DNA of 7,939 bases from an uncultured Lachnospiraceae bacterium (GCA_902803015.1 CADCOL010000246.1:1-7939); one strand, 5' to 3'; numbered from the stretch's first letter, positions 1 through 6,879 are shown. The notes: generated by a model not told the origin, from the sequence alone. Made by a program: numbers and translations.

Positions 1-53
1 TCGAATTTCGTGGCGCCTGTTTTTAGTTTAAAGATTATTTGTAAAAATTAGTT

Positions 54-98
54 AAAAAAGTGCCGAAAACCCTTGCGGATACTGAGTTTTCGGACACT
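54..98 (-). terminator. Second rho-independent terminator downstream of hsp20
   Basis: Read on the minus strand, AGTGtCCGAAAAC (98 to 86) pairs with GTTTTCGGCACT (70 to 59). The stem is about 12 bp with a one-base bulge and a 15-nt loop, and it runs directly into a six-T run (59 to 54). On the plus strand the hairpin is followed by a G-rich stretch rather than Ts, so the direction is minus. It lies behind the stronger hairpin at 111-150 and may be a backup stop for hsp20 transcripts. The remaining bases 1-53 are AT-rich and show no gene. Confidence 0.55.
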
Positions 99-110
99 CT
101 GAGGGGGGTG

Positions 111-150
111 AAATAAAAAAAAGGGGGGGCACCGCGCTACGCTGCCCCCC
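111..150 (-). terminator. Rho-independent terminator of hsp20
   Basis: On the minus strand a GC-rich hairpin begins 22 bases after the hsp20 stop codon. GGGGGGCA (150 to 143) pairs with TGCCCCCC (131 to 124). The interior GCG-TAG-CGC can also pair, with a small bulge between the two helices. The stem is followed by eight Ts (122 to 115), then ATTT. This is a textbook intrinsic terminator for the Hsp20 transcript. Confidence 0.9.
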
Positions 151-172
151 TGGAAAGGAGAAAAATATGAAA

Positions 173-610
173 TTATTCGATGGAAATCAGCTTCTTCACT
201 TCCGGTTCTTCTTTCTTCTCAATCTTCGGTACATTCAGAGTAAGAATACCGTCCTTGAATGCTGCCTTGATGTCGTCCTGCGTTACCTCTTCGCCTACAT
301 AGAAGCTTCTTGCGAAATTTCCGTAATAGCGTTCCTTGCGGATGTAATGACCTTCTTTGTCCTTTTCGTCATTCTCGGTCTTATGTTCCGCACGAACGGT
401 TAAGTAACCGTCCTTCAGTTCGGCTTCCACATCTTCTTTCTTAAATCCCGGAAGTTCCATATCGATGATGTACTCACCTTCCGTCTCGCGGATATCGGTA
501 TGCATGATTGCGGCACCTCCGTTCGGATGACGTGCCGGTGCAAAGAACTCATCACCGAAGAAATCATCAAATAAATTGTTGTTGTGTGTAAAAATACTCG
601 GTCTTAACAT
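173..610 (-). CDS. hsp20: Small heat-shock protein, Hsp20/alpha-crystallin family
   Basis: ATP-independent cytoplasmic holdase that binds unfolding proteins under stress and passes them to DnaK/ClpB-type refolding machines (family knowledge). With the chosen start it has 145 residues, normal for bacterial Hsp20. An N-terminal arm (1-35, with NNLFDDFFGDEFF) precedes the alpha-crystallin domain (about 36-129), which includes MELPGF and the conserved strand AAFKDGILTLNVPK (116-129). The C-terminal tail carries an I-S-I motif (142-144), the usual IxI oligomerisation motif. The start at 610 is preferred because family members typically begin with a sequence like MLxPSIF and because AAGAAGG (625 to 619) lies 8 nt upstream. 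An in-frame ATG at 664 has an even better SD (AAAAGGAG, 7-nt spacing) and would give a 163-residue protein with a basic 18-residue extension. The gene has its own promoter with a CIRCE operator and is followed by a strong terminator. Family assignment is near certain; the start is not. Confidence 0.95.
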   Translation of the reverse strand: MLRPSIFTHNNNLFDDFFGDEFFAPARHPNGGAAIMHTDIRETEGEYIIDMELPGFKKEDVEAELKDGYLTVRAEHKTENDEKDKEGHYIRKERYYGNFARSFYVGEEVTQDDIKAAFKDGILTLNVPKIEKKEEPEVKKLISIE

Positions 611-661
611 AGTGTCCGCCTTCTTTCTTATATTCGGAGACGTCTGTCTGATTATTGCTAC

Positions 662-679
662 CATCGTAGGACTCCTTTT
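662..679 (-). promoter_or_regulatory. Alternative hsp20 ribosome binding site and start
   Basis: On the minus strand AAAAGGAG (679 to 672), a 7-nt spacer and ATG (664 to 662) form a strong translation start in frame with hsp20, 18 codons upstream of the start used here. It could be the true start, a source of a longer isoform, or a chance match. The SD is stronger than the one before position 610, while the family's usual N-terminus argues for 610. Confidence 0.4.
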
Positions 680-736
680 CGTGTTTTCCGCGATGAATCT
701 CAAACATCCATCTCGTTCGTTTTATTTGTTATACAC

Positions 737-767
737 ATTATATAACACGTTTTGTTAGCACTGTCAA
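737..767 (-). promoter_or_regulatory. hsp20 promoter (SigA type)
   Basis: On the minus strand a perfect -35 box TTGACA (767 to 762) precedes two overlapping -10 candidates: TATATA (744 to 739, 17-nt spacer) and TATAAT (742 to 737, 19-nt spacer). Transcription would start near 730. This gives a leader of roughly 120 nt to the start at 610 or about 66 nt to the alternative start at 664. The -35 lies inside the CIRCE operator, so HrcA binding should exclude RNA polymerase. Confidence 0.75.
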
Positions 768-781
768 TAGGTGAGTGCTAA
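755..781. promoter_or_regulatory. CIRCE operator (HrcA binding site)
   Basis: TTAGCACTG (755-763), nine bases, then GAGTGCTAA (773-781). The CIRCE consensus is TTAGCACTC-N9-GAGTGCTAA, so 17 of 18 arm positions match and the spacer length is exact. The only deviation is G at 763. HrcA is the class I heat-shock repressor of groE and dnaK operons in Firmicutes. Here the site overlaps the -35 box of hsp20 and lies 15 bases beyond the stop codon of the upstream ABC gene. This strongly supports HrcA control of hsp20. Confidence 0.93.
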
Positions 782-796
782 TTATTTGAAAAAATT

Positions 797-2539
797 TTAA
801 ATTTCCACACCTGCAAACTGCGAACGGTAAAGCTCCGAGTAGAAACCGCCCTTTGACAAGAGCTCGCTGTGGCTGCCCTGCTCGATAATATGGCCGTCCT
901 TCATTACCAGAATGATGTCCGCATTCCGGATTGTCGACAAACGGTGTGCCACGATAAAAGTCGTTCTTCCGTCCATCATTTTCTCAAATGCATTCTGGAT
1001 CTTTAATTCCGTTCTGGTATCGATGGAGGATGTTGCCTCGTCCAGAATCAGCATCGGAGGCAGAATCAGCATGACTCTTGTAATGCAGAGAAGCTGTTTT
1101 TGTCCCTGGCTTAACGATGAATCGTCGATTACGGTATCAAGTCCATGTGGCAGACGTTTGATAAAACTCCAGCTGTGCGCTTCCTTCGCGGCTTTGATAA
1201 TTGCCTCCTCCGTCGCATCCGGCATTCCGAATGCAATGTTCTCACGCACGGTCGCATTTTTCAGCCACGTCTCCTGCAAAACCATGCCGTAGTTTTCACG
1301 AAGCGAACGGCGGCTGACCGACTGAATCGGGGTTTGGTCAATCAGGATTTCACCGGCATCCACATCATAGAAGCGCATCAAAAGATTAATTAATGTCGTC
1401 TTTCCGCAACCGGTCGGGCCGACAATCGCAACATGTGTGCCTTCTTTTATCTCCAGATTGAAATCTTCGATTAGCGGTCTTTCCTTTACATAGGAAAAAT
1501 ACACGCCCTGTGCCTGCGTTTTGCCTGTAACGTTCTTTAATTCCTCCGTACTGTCCGCACTCTGATTCTCCTCTTCGAGTAGGTCAAACACACGTCCCGC
1601 ACACGAAAGGGCATTCTGAAGCTCCGTAATTACGCTTGAAATATCCGTAAACGGCTTCATGTACTGATTTGCATATGCCAAAAGAAGCGATAATCCGCCG
1701 ACGGTCAGTTTGCCGTTTAGAATCATGTAAGCACCCATCAGTGCCACGCATGCATAAATCACCGAGTTTACCGCTCTTGTTGACGGATTCGTTAAGGAGG
1801 AATAGAATACCGCCTTTTCGGAAGCCTGACGGAGGCGTTCGTTATTCTCCGCAAAGCGCTCGTTTGCACGCTCCTCGTATCCGAATGCATGCACGATTCT
1901 TGCTCCGCCGACCATTTCTTCCACAAGCGAAGTCTGTTCTCCGCGGATCTCGTTCTGCTGTTTGAACATTTTATAAGTTCCGGTCGCAATGAATTTGGAC
2001 ACGAAGAAAGAAAGCGGGGTCAACACAAGCACCAGCAAAGTAATCCAGGGATTCATCCGAAGCATGATGACAAGCGTTACAACGATTGTCACAATCCCTG
2101 AGAAGAGCTGTGTAAATCCCAAAAGCAATCCGTCGGAAAGCTGGTCCGTATCGGTAATGATGCGGCTTACGATGTCGCCAACGCCCTTCCTGTCCAGATA
2201 GGACAAGGGAAGGAGCTGAATTTTACGGATGGCGGATGCACGGATACTCTTAACGATGCCATATGTCAGGCGGTTGTTCACAAGTCCCATAATCCAGGTT
2301 GCGACTCCCGCAATTGCCACGAAAAGCAGAATCCACCAAATCGTATTGTAAAGGGAGTTAAAATCGACATTTCCTTCTTCCACGACATAGTCGATGCAGC
2401 GACCGAACAGAACCGGCACGTATAACTGCAAAACCACCGTGATTACGGATAACAAAAGACTTACCAGCAAAAGAGCCTTGTAACGTCCGAGGAATTTTAA
2501 AAGTTTCTTTATGACGGAAGGAGACTGCTTCTTACTCAT
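797..2539 (-). CDS. Heterodimeric ABC exporter, subunit with consensus catalytic site (BmrD/TM288-like)
   Basis: Half-transporter of 580 residues: a six-helix type IV exporter membrane domain (about 20-310), then a nucleotide-binding domain (about 340-580). Visible motifs are Walker A GPTGCGKT (374-381), Q-loop Q422, signature LSQGQ (476-480; consensus LSGGQ), Walker B ending LILD-E with catalytic Glu501, D-loop SSID and switch His532 (AHRLST). Its own Walker and switch residues are complete, whereas its signature deviates. In asymmetric heterodimers of the TM287/288 and BmrCD kind, that signature faces the degenerate site of the partner, and the upstream neighbour has exactly such a site. 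The start codon overlaps the partner's stop (ATGA), with AAAGGAGG ending 7 nt upstream, so the two are translationally coupled. It probably exports drugs, lipids or peptides; the substrate cannot be told from sequence. No terminator follows before the CIRCE. Confidence 0.93.
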   Translation of the reverse strand: MSKKQSPSVIKKLLKFLGRYKALLLVSLLLSVITVVLQLYVPVLFGRCIDYVVEEGNVDFNSLYNTIWWILLFVAIAGVATWIMGLVNNRLTYGIVKSIRASAIRKIQLLPLSYLDRKGVGDIVSRIITDTDQLSDGLLLGFTQLFSGIVTIVVTLVIMLRMNPWITLLVLVLTPLSFFVSKFIATGTYKMFKQQNEIRGEQTSLVEEMVGGARIVHAFGYEERANERFAENNERLRQASEKAVFYSSLTNPSTRAVNSVIYACVALMGAYMILNGKLTVGGLSLLLAYANQYMKPFTDISSVITELQNALSCAGRVFDLLEEENQSADSTEELKNVTGKTQAQGVYFSYVKERPLIEDFNLEIKEGTHVAIVGPTGCGKTTLINLLMRFYDVDAGEILIDQTPIQSVSRRSLRENYGMVLQETWLKNATVRENIAFGMPDATEEAIIKAAKEAHSWSFIKRLPHGLDTVIDDSSLSQGQKQLLCITRVMLILPPMLILDEATSSIDTRTELKIQNAFEKMMDGRTTFIVAHRLSTIRNADIILVMKDGHIIEQGSHSELLSKGGFYSELYRSQFAGVEI

Positions 2540-4299
2540 GCGCTCTCCTCCTTTCCGTCCTGCATCTGGGAATCGTAGATTTCCCGGTAAACATCACAGG
2601 TCTTTAAGAGTTCATCATGAGTACCGGTTCCGACAATCCTGCCGTCATCCAGCACAAGAATCAGGTCCGCCGACTGAATGCTTGACGTACGCTGCGATAC
2701 GATAAACGTGGTCATCTTCCCGTCCAGAGCCTGAATCGCCCTGCGCAGTTTTAAGTCAGTCGCATAATCCAGCGCCGAAGAAGAATCGTCGAGAATCAGG
2801 ATGCGGGGATTCTTTACAAGCGCCCTTGCAATGGTCAGACGCTGCTTCTGTCCGCCGGAGAAGTTCTTACCGCCCTGCTCTACAATTTCATCGAGCTTTC
2901 CTTCCTTCTTTTCCACGATTTCCGCCGCCTGCGAAATCTCAAGCGCGCGCGCAAGTTCCTCTTCGCCAGCATTTTCGTTGCCCCATTTTAAATTATCCCG
3001 GATACTTCCGGCAAAGAGGACCGCTTTTTGCGGAACCACGCCGATTTCACGGATCAGACCGCCTTTTTCGTAGTCTTTCACGTCACGGCCGAATACCTCA
3101 ATGCTTCCGCCGGTCACATCATAGAATCTCGGAATCAGGTTCACGAGCGTGGATTTGCCGCATCCGGTACCGCCGATGATGCCGACCGTTTCTCCCGTTC
3201 GAACCGTAAAATCAATATCCGAAAGCGCATCTTCCTTCGAGCCTTCATAAGAAAAGCTGACATGGTTAAAACGCACGGCAATGTCGGAATCCGAAGTCTC
3301 CGTCTTCGATTCTTCCGAAACATCTTTCGCGCTCACCGCTTCCGGGTACTCCATTCCGGATTCTTCGGCAAACACTGCCGCTACACGGCTGCCGCATGCC
3401 AGTGCCTTATTCATCGTAATAATCAGGGAAGCCAGCTTCACAAGTTCCACAATCATCTGTGCCATGTAGTTGTATAATGCCACCAGATCGCCCTGCTCCA
3501 TACTTCCCGTATAAACGGAATCTCCGGCCTGCCAGAAAAGCACACAGGTTGCTATGCTGATCAGCACATACGTTGCGGGGTTTAACAATGCGGAAATTCT
3601 GCCGACAAAAAGATTCATTTTTGTATAGGCATCGTTCTTTTCGTCAAACTCTTTTACTTCCTCTTCTTCCTTGCAGAATGCGCGAATCACGCGCACGCCG
3701 GTCAGGTTCTCCCTGGTTGTGAGGAGCACTCCGTCCAGATGTCCCTGCACACGCTTGTACAAAGGAATCGTAATCCACATAATCGCGGACACTACCGCCG
3801 CCAGCACGGGAATGCTCACAACAAAAATGAGCGCCGCCTTTACATTGATGGTAAATGCCATAATCATCGCACCGAAAACGATAAAGGGACTGCGAAGAAG
3901 AAGGCGCAGTACCATATTCACGCCGTTTTGCAGCTGTGCCACATCGCCCGTGATCCTGGTAATCAGGGTTTCCGTGCCGATCATATCCAGTTTTTCATAG
4001 GAAAATTTCTGAATGTGCGAAAACAAATCCTTACGGAGATTTGCCGCAAAGCCCACACTGGCGCGGGCCGCAAAAAACTGCGCGGTAATCGAGAATGCAA
4101 GGCCCAAGACTGCCAGCACAATTAAGAAAATAAAACGCGCAATAATGTATTCTTTGTCCCCGTTTTTAATGCCGTTTTTGATGATATCTGCAATAACAAT
4201 GGGTACAATCAAATCAAGAAGCGCCTCCACAAGTTTAAATGCAGGCGCTAAAATGCTTTCTTTCGTATACGGTTTTAAGTACTTCAGCAAATGCTTCAA
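2536..4299 (-). CDS. Heterodimeric ABC exporter, subunit with degenerate ATP site (BmrC/TM287-like)
   Basis: Half-transporter of 587 residues: a six-helix exporter membrane domain (about 15-310), an acidic linker (about 312-340) and a nucleotide-binding domain. Motifs are Walker A GGTGCGKS (376-383), Q-loop Q424, canonical signature FSGGQ (480-484), Walker B LILDD with Asp505 in place of the catalytic Glu, and switch loop VSQR with Gln536 in place of His. These two substitutions mark the non-hydrolysing half of asymmetric ABC heterodimers, as described for TM287 and BmrC. It therefore needs the next gene product, whose own Walker B Glu and switch His are intact, and which starts within its stop codon. 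The start is TTG at 4299, supported by GAGGGAG with a 7-nt spacing and by the N-terminus MKHLLKYLKPYTK typical of the family; no ATG before the first membrane helix could serve. A 41-bp gap without a terminator separates it from the permease gene upstream. Confidence 0.92.
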   Translation of the reverse strand: MKHLLKYLKPYTKESILAPAFKLVEALLDLIVPIVIADIIKNGIKNGDKEYIIARFIFLIVLAVLGLAFSITAQFFAARASVGFAANLRKDLFSHIQKFSYEKLDMIGTETLITRITGDVAQLQNGVNMVLRLLLRSPFIVFGAMIMAFTINVKAALIFVVSIPVLAAVVSAIMWITIPLYKRVQGHLDGVLLTTRENLTGVRVIRAFCKEEEEVKEFDEKNDAYTKMNLFVGRISALLNPATYVLISIATCVLFWQAGDSVYTGSMEQGDLVALYNYMAQMIVELVKLASLIITMNKALACGSRVAAVFAEESGMEYPEAVSAKDVSEESKTETSDSDIAVRFNHVSFSYEGSKEDALSDIDFTVRTGETVGIIGGTGCGKSTLVNLIPRFYDVTGGSIEVFGRDVKDYEKGGLIREIGVVPQKAVLFAGSIRDNLKWGNENAGEEELARALEISQAAEIVEKKEGKLDEIVEQGGKNFSGGQKQRLTIARALVKNPRILILDDSSSALDYATDLKLRRAIQALDGKMTTFIVSQRTSSIQSADLILVLDDGRIVGTGTHDELLKTCDVYREIYDSQMQDGKEESA

Positions 4300-4340
4300 G
4301 TTCTTTCTCCCTCAAAACCTGCCGATTCTTTACGGACTCT

Positions 4341-5345
4341 TTATTCGGCTTCGCCGAGTCCTTCCGCAACTCCCATGCAGACGATTCCGATGATAACCGC
4401 AATGACGCATGCATACTGGGATGCTTTCAGTTTTTCCTTTAAGAAAACCCGTGACAAAAGCACCGACACAATACAGTAGGAAGCAACCATGGGTGCCGCC
4501 AGAACGGGATTTCTCGCCATCGCAAACACGTAAAAGATCTGACCGAACTCCTCAAAGCATGCAGCCACACCCTTATTCGCAATTTCATGTTTCGCAAACG
4601 GATTGTATGCTTTTTTCGTGCGAATCAGCAAAAAGATATAACAGCCGATTCCCGCTGCCAGAAAGGTCAGACCATACAGGACCAGACAGTCGATTTCGCC
4701 GATTCCGAGACCGGTTTCCTCATCGAGAATAATTCCGTCCGCAGCCGTTCCGATCGTATCAAAGATACAGTAAAGAATCGGGAAAATCAGTGCCAGCGCA
4801 CCGAACTGATATTTTTTGTTTTTCTTTTTTTCTTCCTCGGTTTTGGCTTCCTCGTTTGCTTCTTTTCTCGATAACGAATTCTCCACAACGGCCAGAACAA
4901 TCATTCCGGCCACAATCAGAACGGTACCGATGATGTTTAACGGGGAAAAATCTCCGAGGTCGTCATTCACCGTTCCGGTAATCGCAAAGAAAACCATCAT
5001 TGCAATCATGGAAAATGCTCCGGAAGCATTCTGAACCGGGGAAACAATGGAAACCTCAAGATAGCGAAGGCCTGCATATCCGATTACCATCGAGATAATA
5101 TAGGCAAAAGATGCGGGCGAATACTTCGCCGTATTCATCAAAAGAGTTCCGATGCTGAATCCATTCTCGGTTACACTCTCCGAGAAAGGAAGCAGAACGA
5201 GGGCTACCACGCCCATCACGAGTCCGACCCAGACCGCGATTTTCAAATGGGAATAGCGATCCTCCGGATCCGTTCCTTTCTTGTAGAACAAATCGGCGAA
5301 TCCCCATCCGAGCAGACAAATTAACGCAAAAACAAACCAGGACAT
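4341..5345 (-). CDS. DMT superfamily permease with two EamA-like repeats
   Basis: Integral membrane protein of 334 residues with about ten predicted helices (roughly 2-20, 35-53, 77-95, 100-122, 136-154, 179-199, 218-241, 258-277, 280-300, 308-327). The two five-helix halves follow the EamA duplication. Each half ends in a conserved stretch, seen in repeat 1 as EVSIVSPVQNASGAF and in repeat 2 as NPVLAAPMVASY and then FLKEKLKASQY. A highly charged linker (about 158-178, rich in E and K) joins the halves and is longer than in many relatives. DMT permeases move amino acids, nucleotide sugars, drugs or other small metabolites; the substrate here is unknown. The ATG at 5345 has AGGAG 8 nt upstream. 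It begins 21 bp after the pyk stop and ends 41 bp before the ABC pair, so it is probably co-transcribed with both. Confidence 0.85.
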   Translation of the reverse strand: MSWFVFALICLLGWGFADLFYKKGTDPEDRYSHLKIAVWVGLVMGVVALVLLPFSESVTENGFSIGTLLMNTAKYSPASFAYIISMVIGYAGLRYLEVSIVSPVQNASGAFSMIAMMVFFAITGTVNDDLGDFSPLNIIGTVLIVAGMIVLAVVENSLSRKEANEEAKTEEEKKKNKKYQFGALALIFPILYCIFDTIGTAADGIILDEETGLGIGEIDCLVLYGLTFLAAGIGCYIFLLIRTKKAYNPFAKHEIANKGVAACFEEFGQIFYVFAMARNPVLAAPMVASYCIVSVLLSRVFLKEKLKASQYACVIAVIIGIVCMGVAEGLGEAE

Positions 5346-5366
5346 TTCATATACTCCTTTTTCAAA

Positions 5367-6785
5367 CTACTTACGTACCGTTTCCACCTTGATGGTGTTG
5401 GTATTTCCGGAGCTTCCGTTAATCTGACCGCCTGTCAGCACCACATTGTCGCCGGCTTCGAGGCAAAGAATCTCTTTTGCCTGATTTAAGTTCTGATAGA
5501 ACATAACGTCAATCGAATTGTATTCCTCGCAAAGGCAGGGCACGATTCCCCAGCTTAAATTCAGCTGTCTCCAAACCTTCTTATCCGTTGTCGTTCCCAG
5601 AATATCGCAGGGACAACGGAAACGGCTTACCATACGTGCCGTCTTTCCGGATACGGAATTGACCACGATACATTTCGCATTCACATCAATCGCCATCGCA
5701 CAGGTTGCATGCGAAATCGAATCCAGTGTGGAATGAATCACAAATTCGGTATTTGCAAAACGTTTTTTGTAATCAATGTGTTTTTCGGTATATTCCGCAA
5801 TCTCCGCCATATTGCGTACCGCATCCACGGGATGTTTGCCCGCAGCGGTTTCGCCGGACAGCATAACCGCACTCGAACCGTCATAAACCGCGTTTGCAAC
5901 GTCCGAAATCTCCGCTCTCGTCGGACGTGGATTCTGAATCATGGATTCCAGCATCTCGGTTGCGGTAATTACGCGCTTGCCCAAAAGGCGGCACTTCTGA
6001 ATCAGGAATTTCTGAATGGCGGGAACCTCCACAAACGGAATCTCCACGCCCAGATCGCCGCGGGCAACCATAATGCCGTCCGCCACTTCGCAGATTTCCT
6101 CGATATTGTCAACGCCTGCACGGTTCTCAATCTTTGCAATGATGTTAATCTTCTCTCCGCCGTTTTCGTCAAGGAGCTTTCGAAGATCCGCAACATCCTG
6201 CTTTGTGGAAACAAAGGAGGCCGCCACAAAATCCACGTCATTCTCGATTCCGAAGAGGATATCGGAACGGTCCTGCTCGGAGATATATTCTCCCTTCATG
6301 ACCTTGTTCGGGAAATTCATACTCTTGCGGTCGGACAATACACCGCCGGAAAGCACTTCACAAACTGCATTTGTGCCTTCGATACGCTTCACTTCGCAGA
6401 TTACCAGACCGTTGTTTACCAGGATTTTATCCCCGACCTGCAATTCCTCGCAAAGATGGGAGTAATTTACGGAAACTCTGTGTTCGTCACCCTCGACTTC
6501 TTCCGTCGTAAAAATGAATTCCGCGCCTTCCTCCAGAGTCACTTTTCCGTCTTTGAAGGTCTTGATGCGGTATTCCGGGCCCTTGGTATCAAGCATTATC
6601 GGAATCGGAAGATTCATTTCTTCACGAACTTTTTTTACCAGCGCGATTTTCTTTAAATGTTCTTCGTGCGTTCCGTGGGAAAAATTCAGTCTTGCAACAT
6701 TCATTCCCGCCTCGCACATCTTTTTTAAAGTATCCTCGTTCTCACATGCGGGACCGATTGTACAGATAATTTTCGTTTTTCTCAT
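5367..6785 (-). CDS. pyk: Pyruvate kinase
   Basis: Converts phosphoenolpyruvate and ADP to pyruvate and ATP, the last step of glycolysis, in the cytoplasm. With the start at 6785 it has 472 residues, the basic three-domain length without the extra C-terminal domain of Bacillus enzymes. Visible are KTKIICTIGPA (3-13), the active-site segment ARLNFSHG (31-38), LDTKGPE (65-71), the catalytic Lys in IIAKIE (218), the metal ligands Glu220 and Asp244 (ARGDLGVEIP), TATEMLESM (274-282) and SGETAAGKHPV (310-320). Glu71 in DTKGPE is the residue that marks K+-dependent enzymes; K+-independent ones carry Lys there. A VSGKTAR loop (about 379-385) matches the effector phosphate loop, suggesting allosteric control by a phosphosugar. 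The usual DDG of the B domain reads NNG (124-126). An ATG at 6800 would add five residues, but GAGGA lies at good spacing before 6785 and relatives begin MRKTKI. It is first in the four-gene operon, under a promoter abutting that of the regulator. Confidence 0.97.
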   Translation of the reverse strand: MRKTKIICTIGPACENEDTLKKMCEAGMNVARLNFSHGTHEEHLKKIALVKKVREEMNLPIPIMLDTKGPEYRIKTFKDGKVTLEEGAEFIFTTEEVEGDEHRVSVNYSHLCEELQVGDKILVNNGLVICEVKRIEGTNAVCEVLSGGVLSDRKSMNFPNKVMKGEYISEQDRSDILFGIENDVDFVAASFVSTKQDVADLRKLLDENGGEKINIIAKIENRAGVDNIEEICEVADGIMVARGDLGVEIPFVEVPAIQKFLIQKCRLLGKRVITATEMLESMIQNPRPTRAEISDVANAVYDGSSAVMLSGETAAGKHPVDAVRNMAEIAEYTEKHIDYKKRFANTEFVIHSTLDSISHATCAMAIDVNAKCIVVNSVSGKTARMVSRFRCPCDILGTTTDKKVWRQLNLSWGIVPCLCEEYNSIDVMFYQNLNQAKEILCLEAGDNVVLTGGQINGSSGNTNTIKVETVRK

Positions 6786-6851
6786 AGCCTTTTTCCTCAT
6801 ATTCCGGCATCATCCAGTCATTACGTGCCTTAATCATACTCAACCATTTTT

Positions 6852-6879
6852 ATTATACATAAAAAAAACTCTCCCGCAA
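6852..6879 (-). promoter_or_regulatory. Promoter of the pyk operon
   Basis: On the minus strand TTGCGG (6879 to 6874), a 16-nt spacer and a perfect TATAAT (6857 to 6852) form a SigA-type promoter with a weak -35. Transcription would start near 6845, about 60 nt before the pyk start at 6785. The -35 touches that of the divergent regulator gene. Confidence 0.7.

Noticed and set aside
154..403. A plus-strand 78-codon frame antisense to the end of hsp20, with a strong AAAGGAG (154-160) six bases before its ATG at 167.
   Set aside because: It overlaps a clearly conserved gene on the other strand, no convincing plus-strand promoter is visible upstream, and the hydrophobic translation is what the reverse complement of this region would give by chance. 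The SD match sits in the purine-rich gap between the hsp20 stop and its terminator.
701..703. TTG at 703 as start of a 176-residue Hsp20.
   Set aside because: Two ATG codons with good SD sites lie further in, and the residues between 703 and 664 do not resemble the family.
611..730. An RNA thermometer in the hsp20 leader.
   Set aside because: I found only four-base pairings to the upstream SD and no convincing ROSE or fourU structure by eye; a folding calculation would be needed to reopen this.
755..781. The CIRCE inverted repeat as a terminator for the ABC genes.
   Set aside because: Although the arms could form an RNA hairpin, they are followed by ACAAAACG rather than a T-run, and the exact N9 spacing identifies an HrcA operator.
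5709..6656. A long plus-strand open frame of 315 codons opposite pyk.
   Set aside because: It is antisense to a fully conserved pyruvate kinase, its translation resembles no family I recognise, and there is no SD or promoter support.
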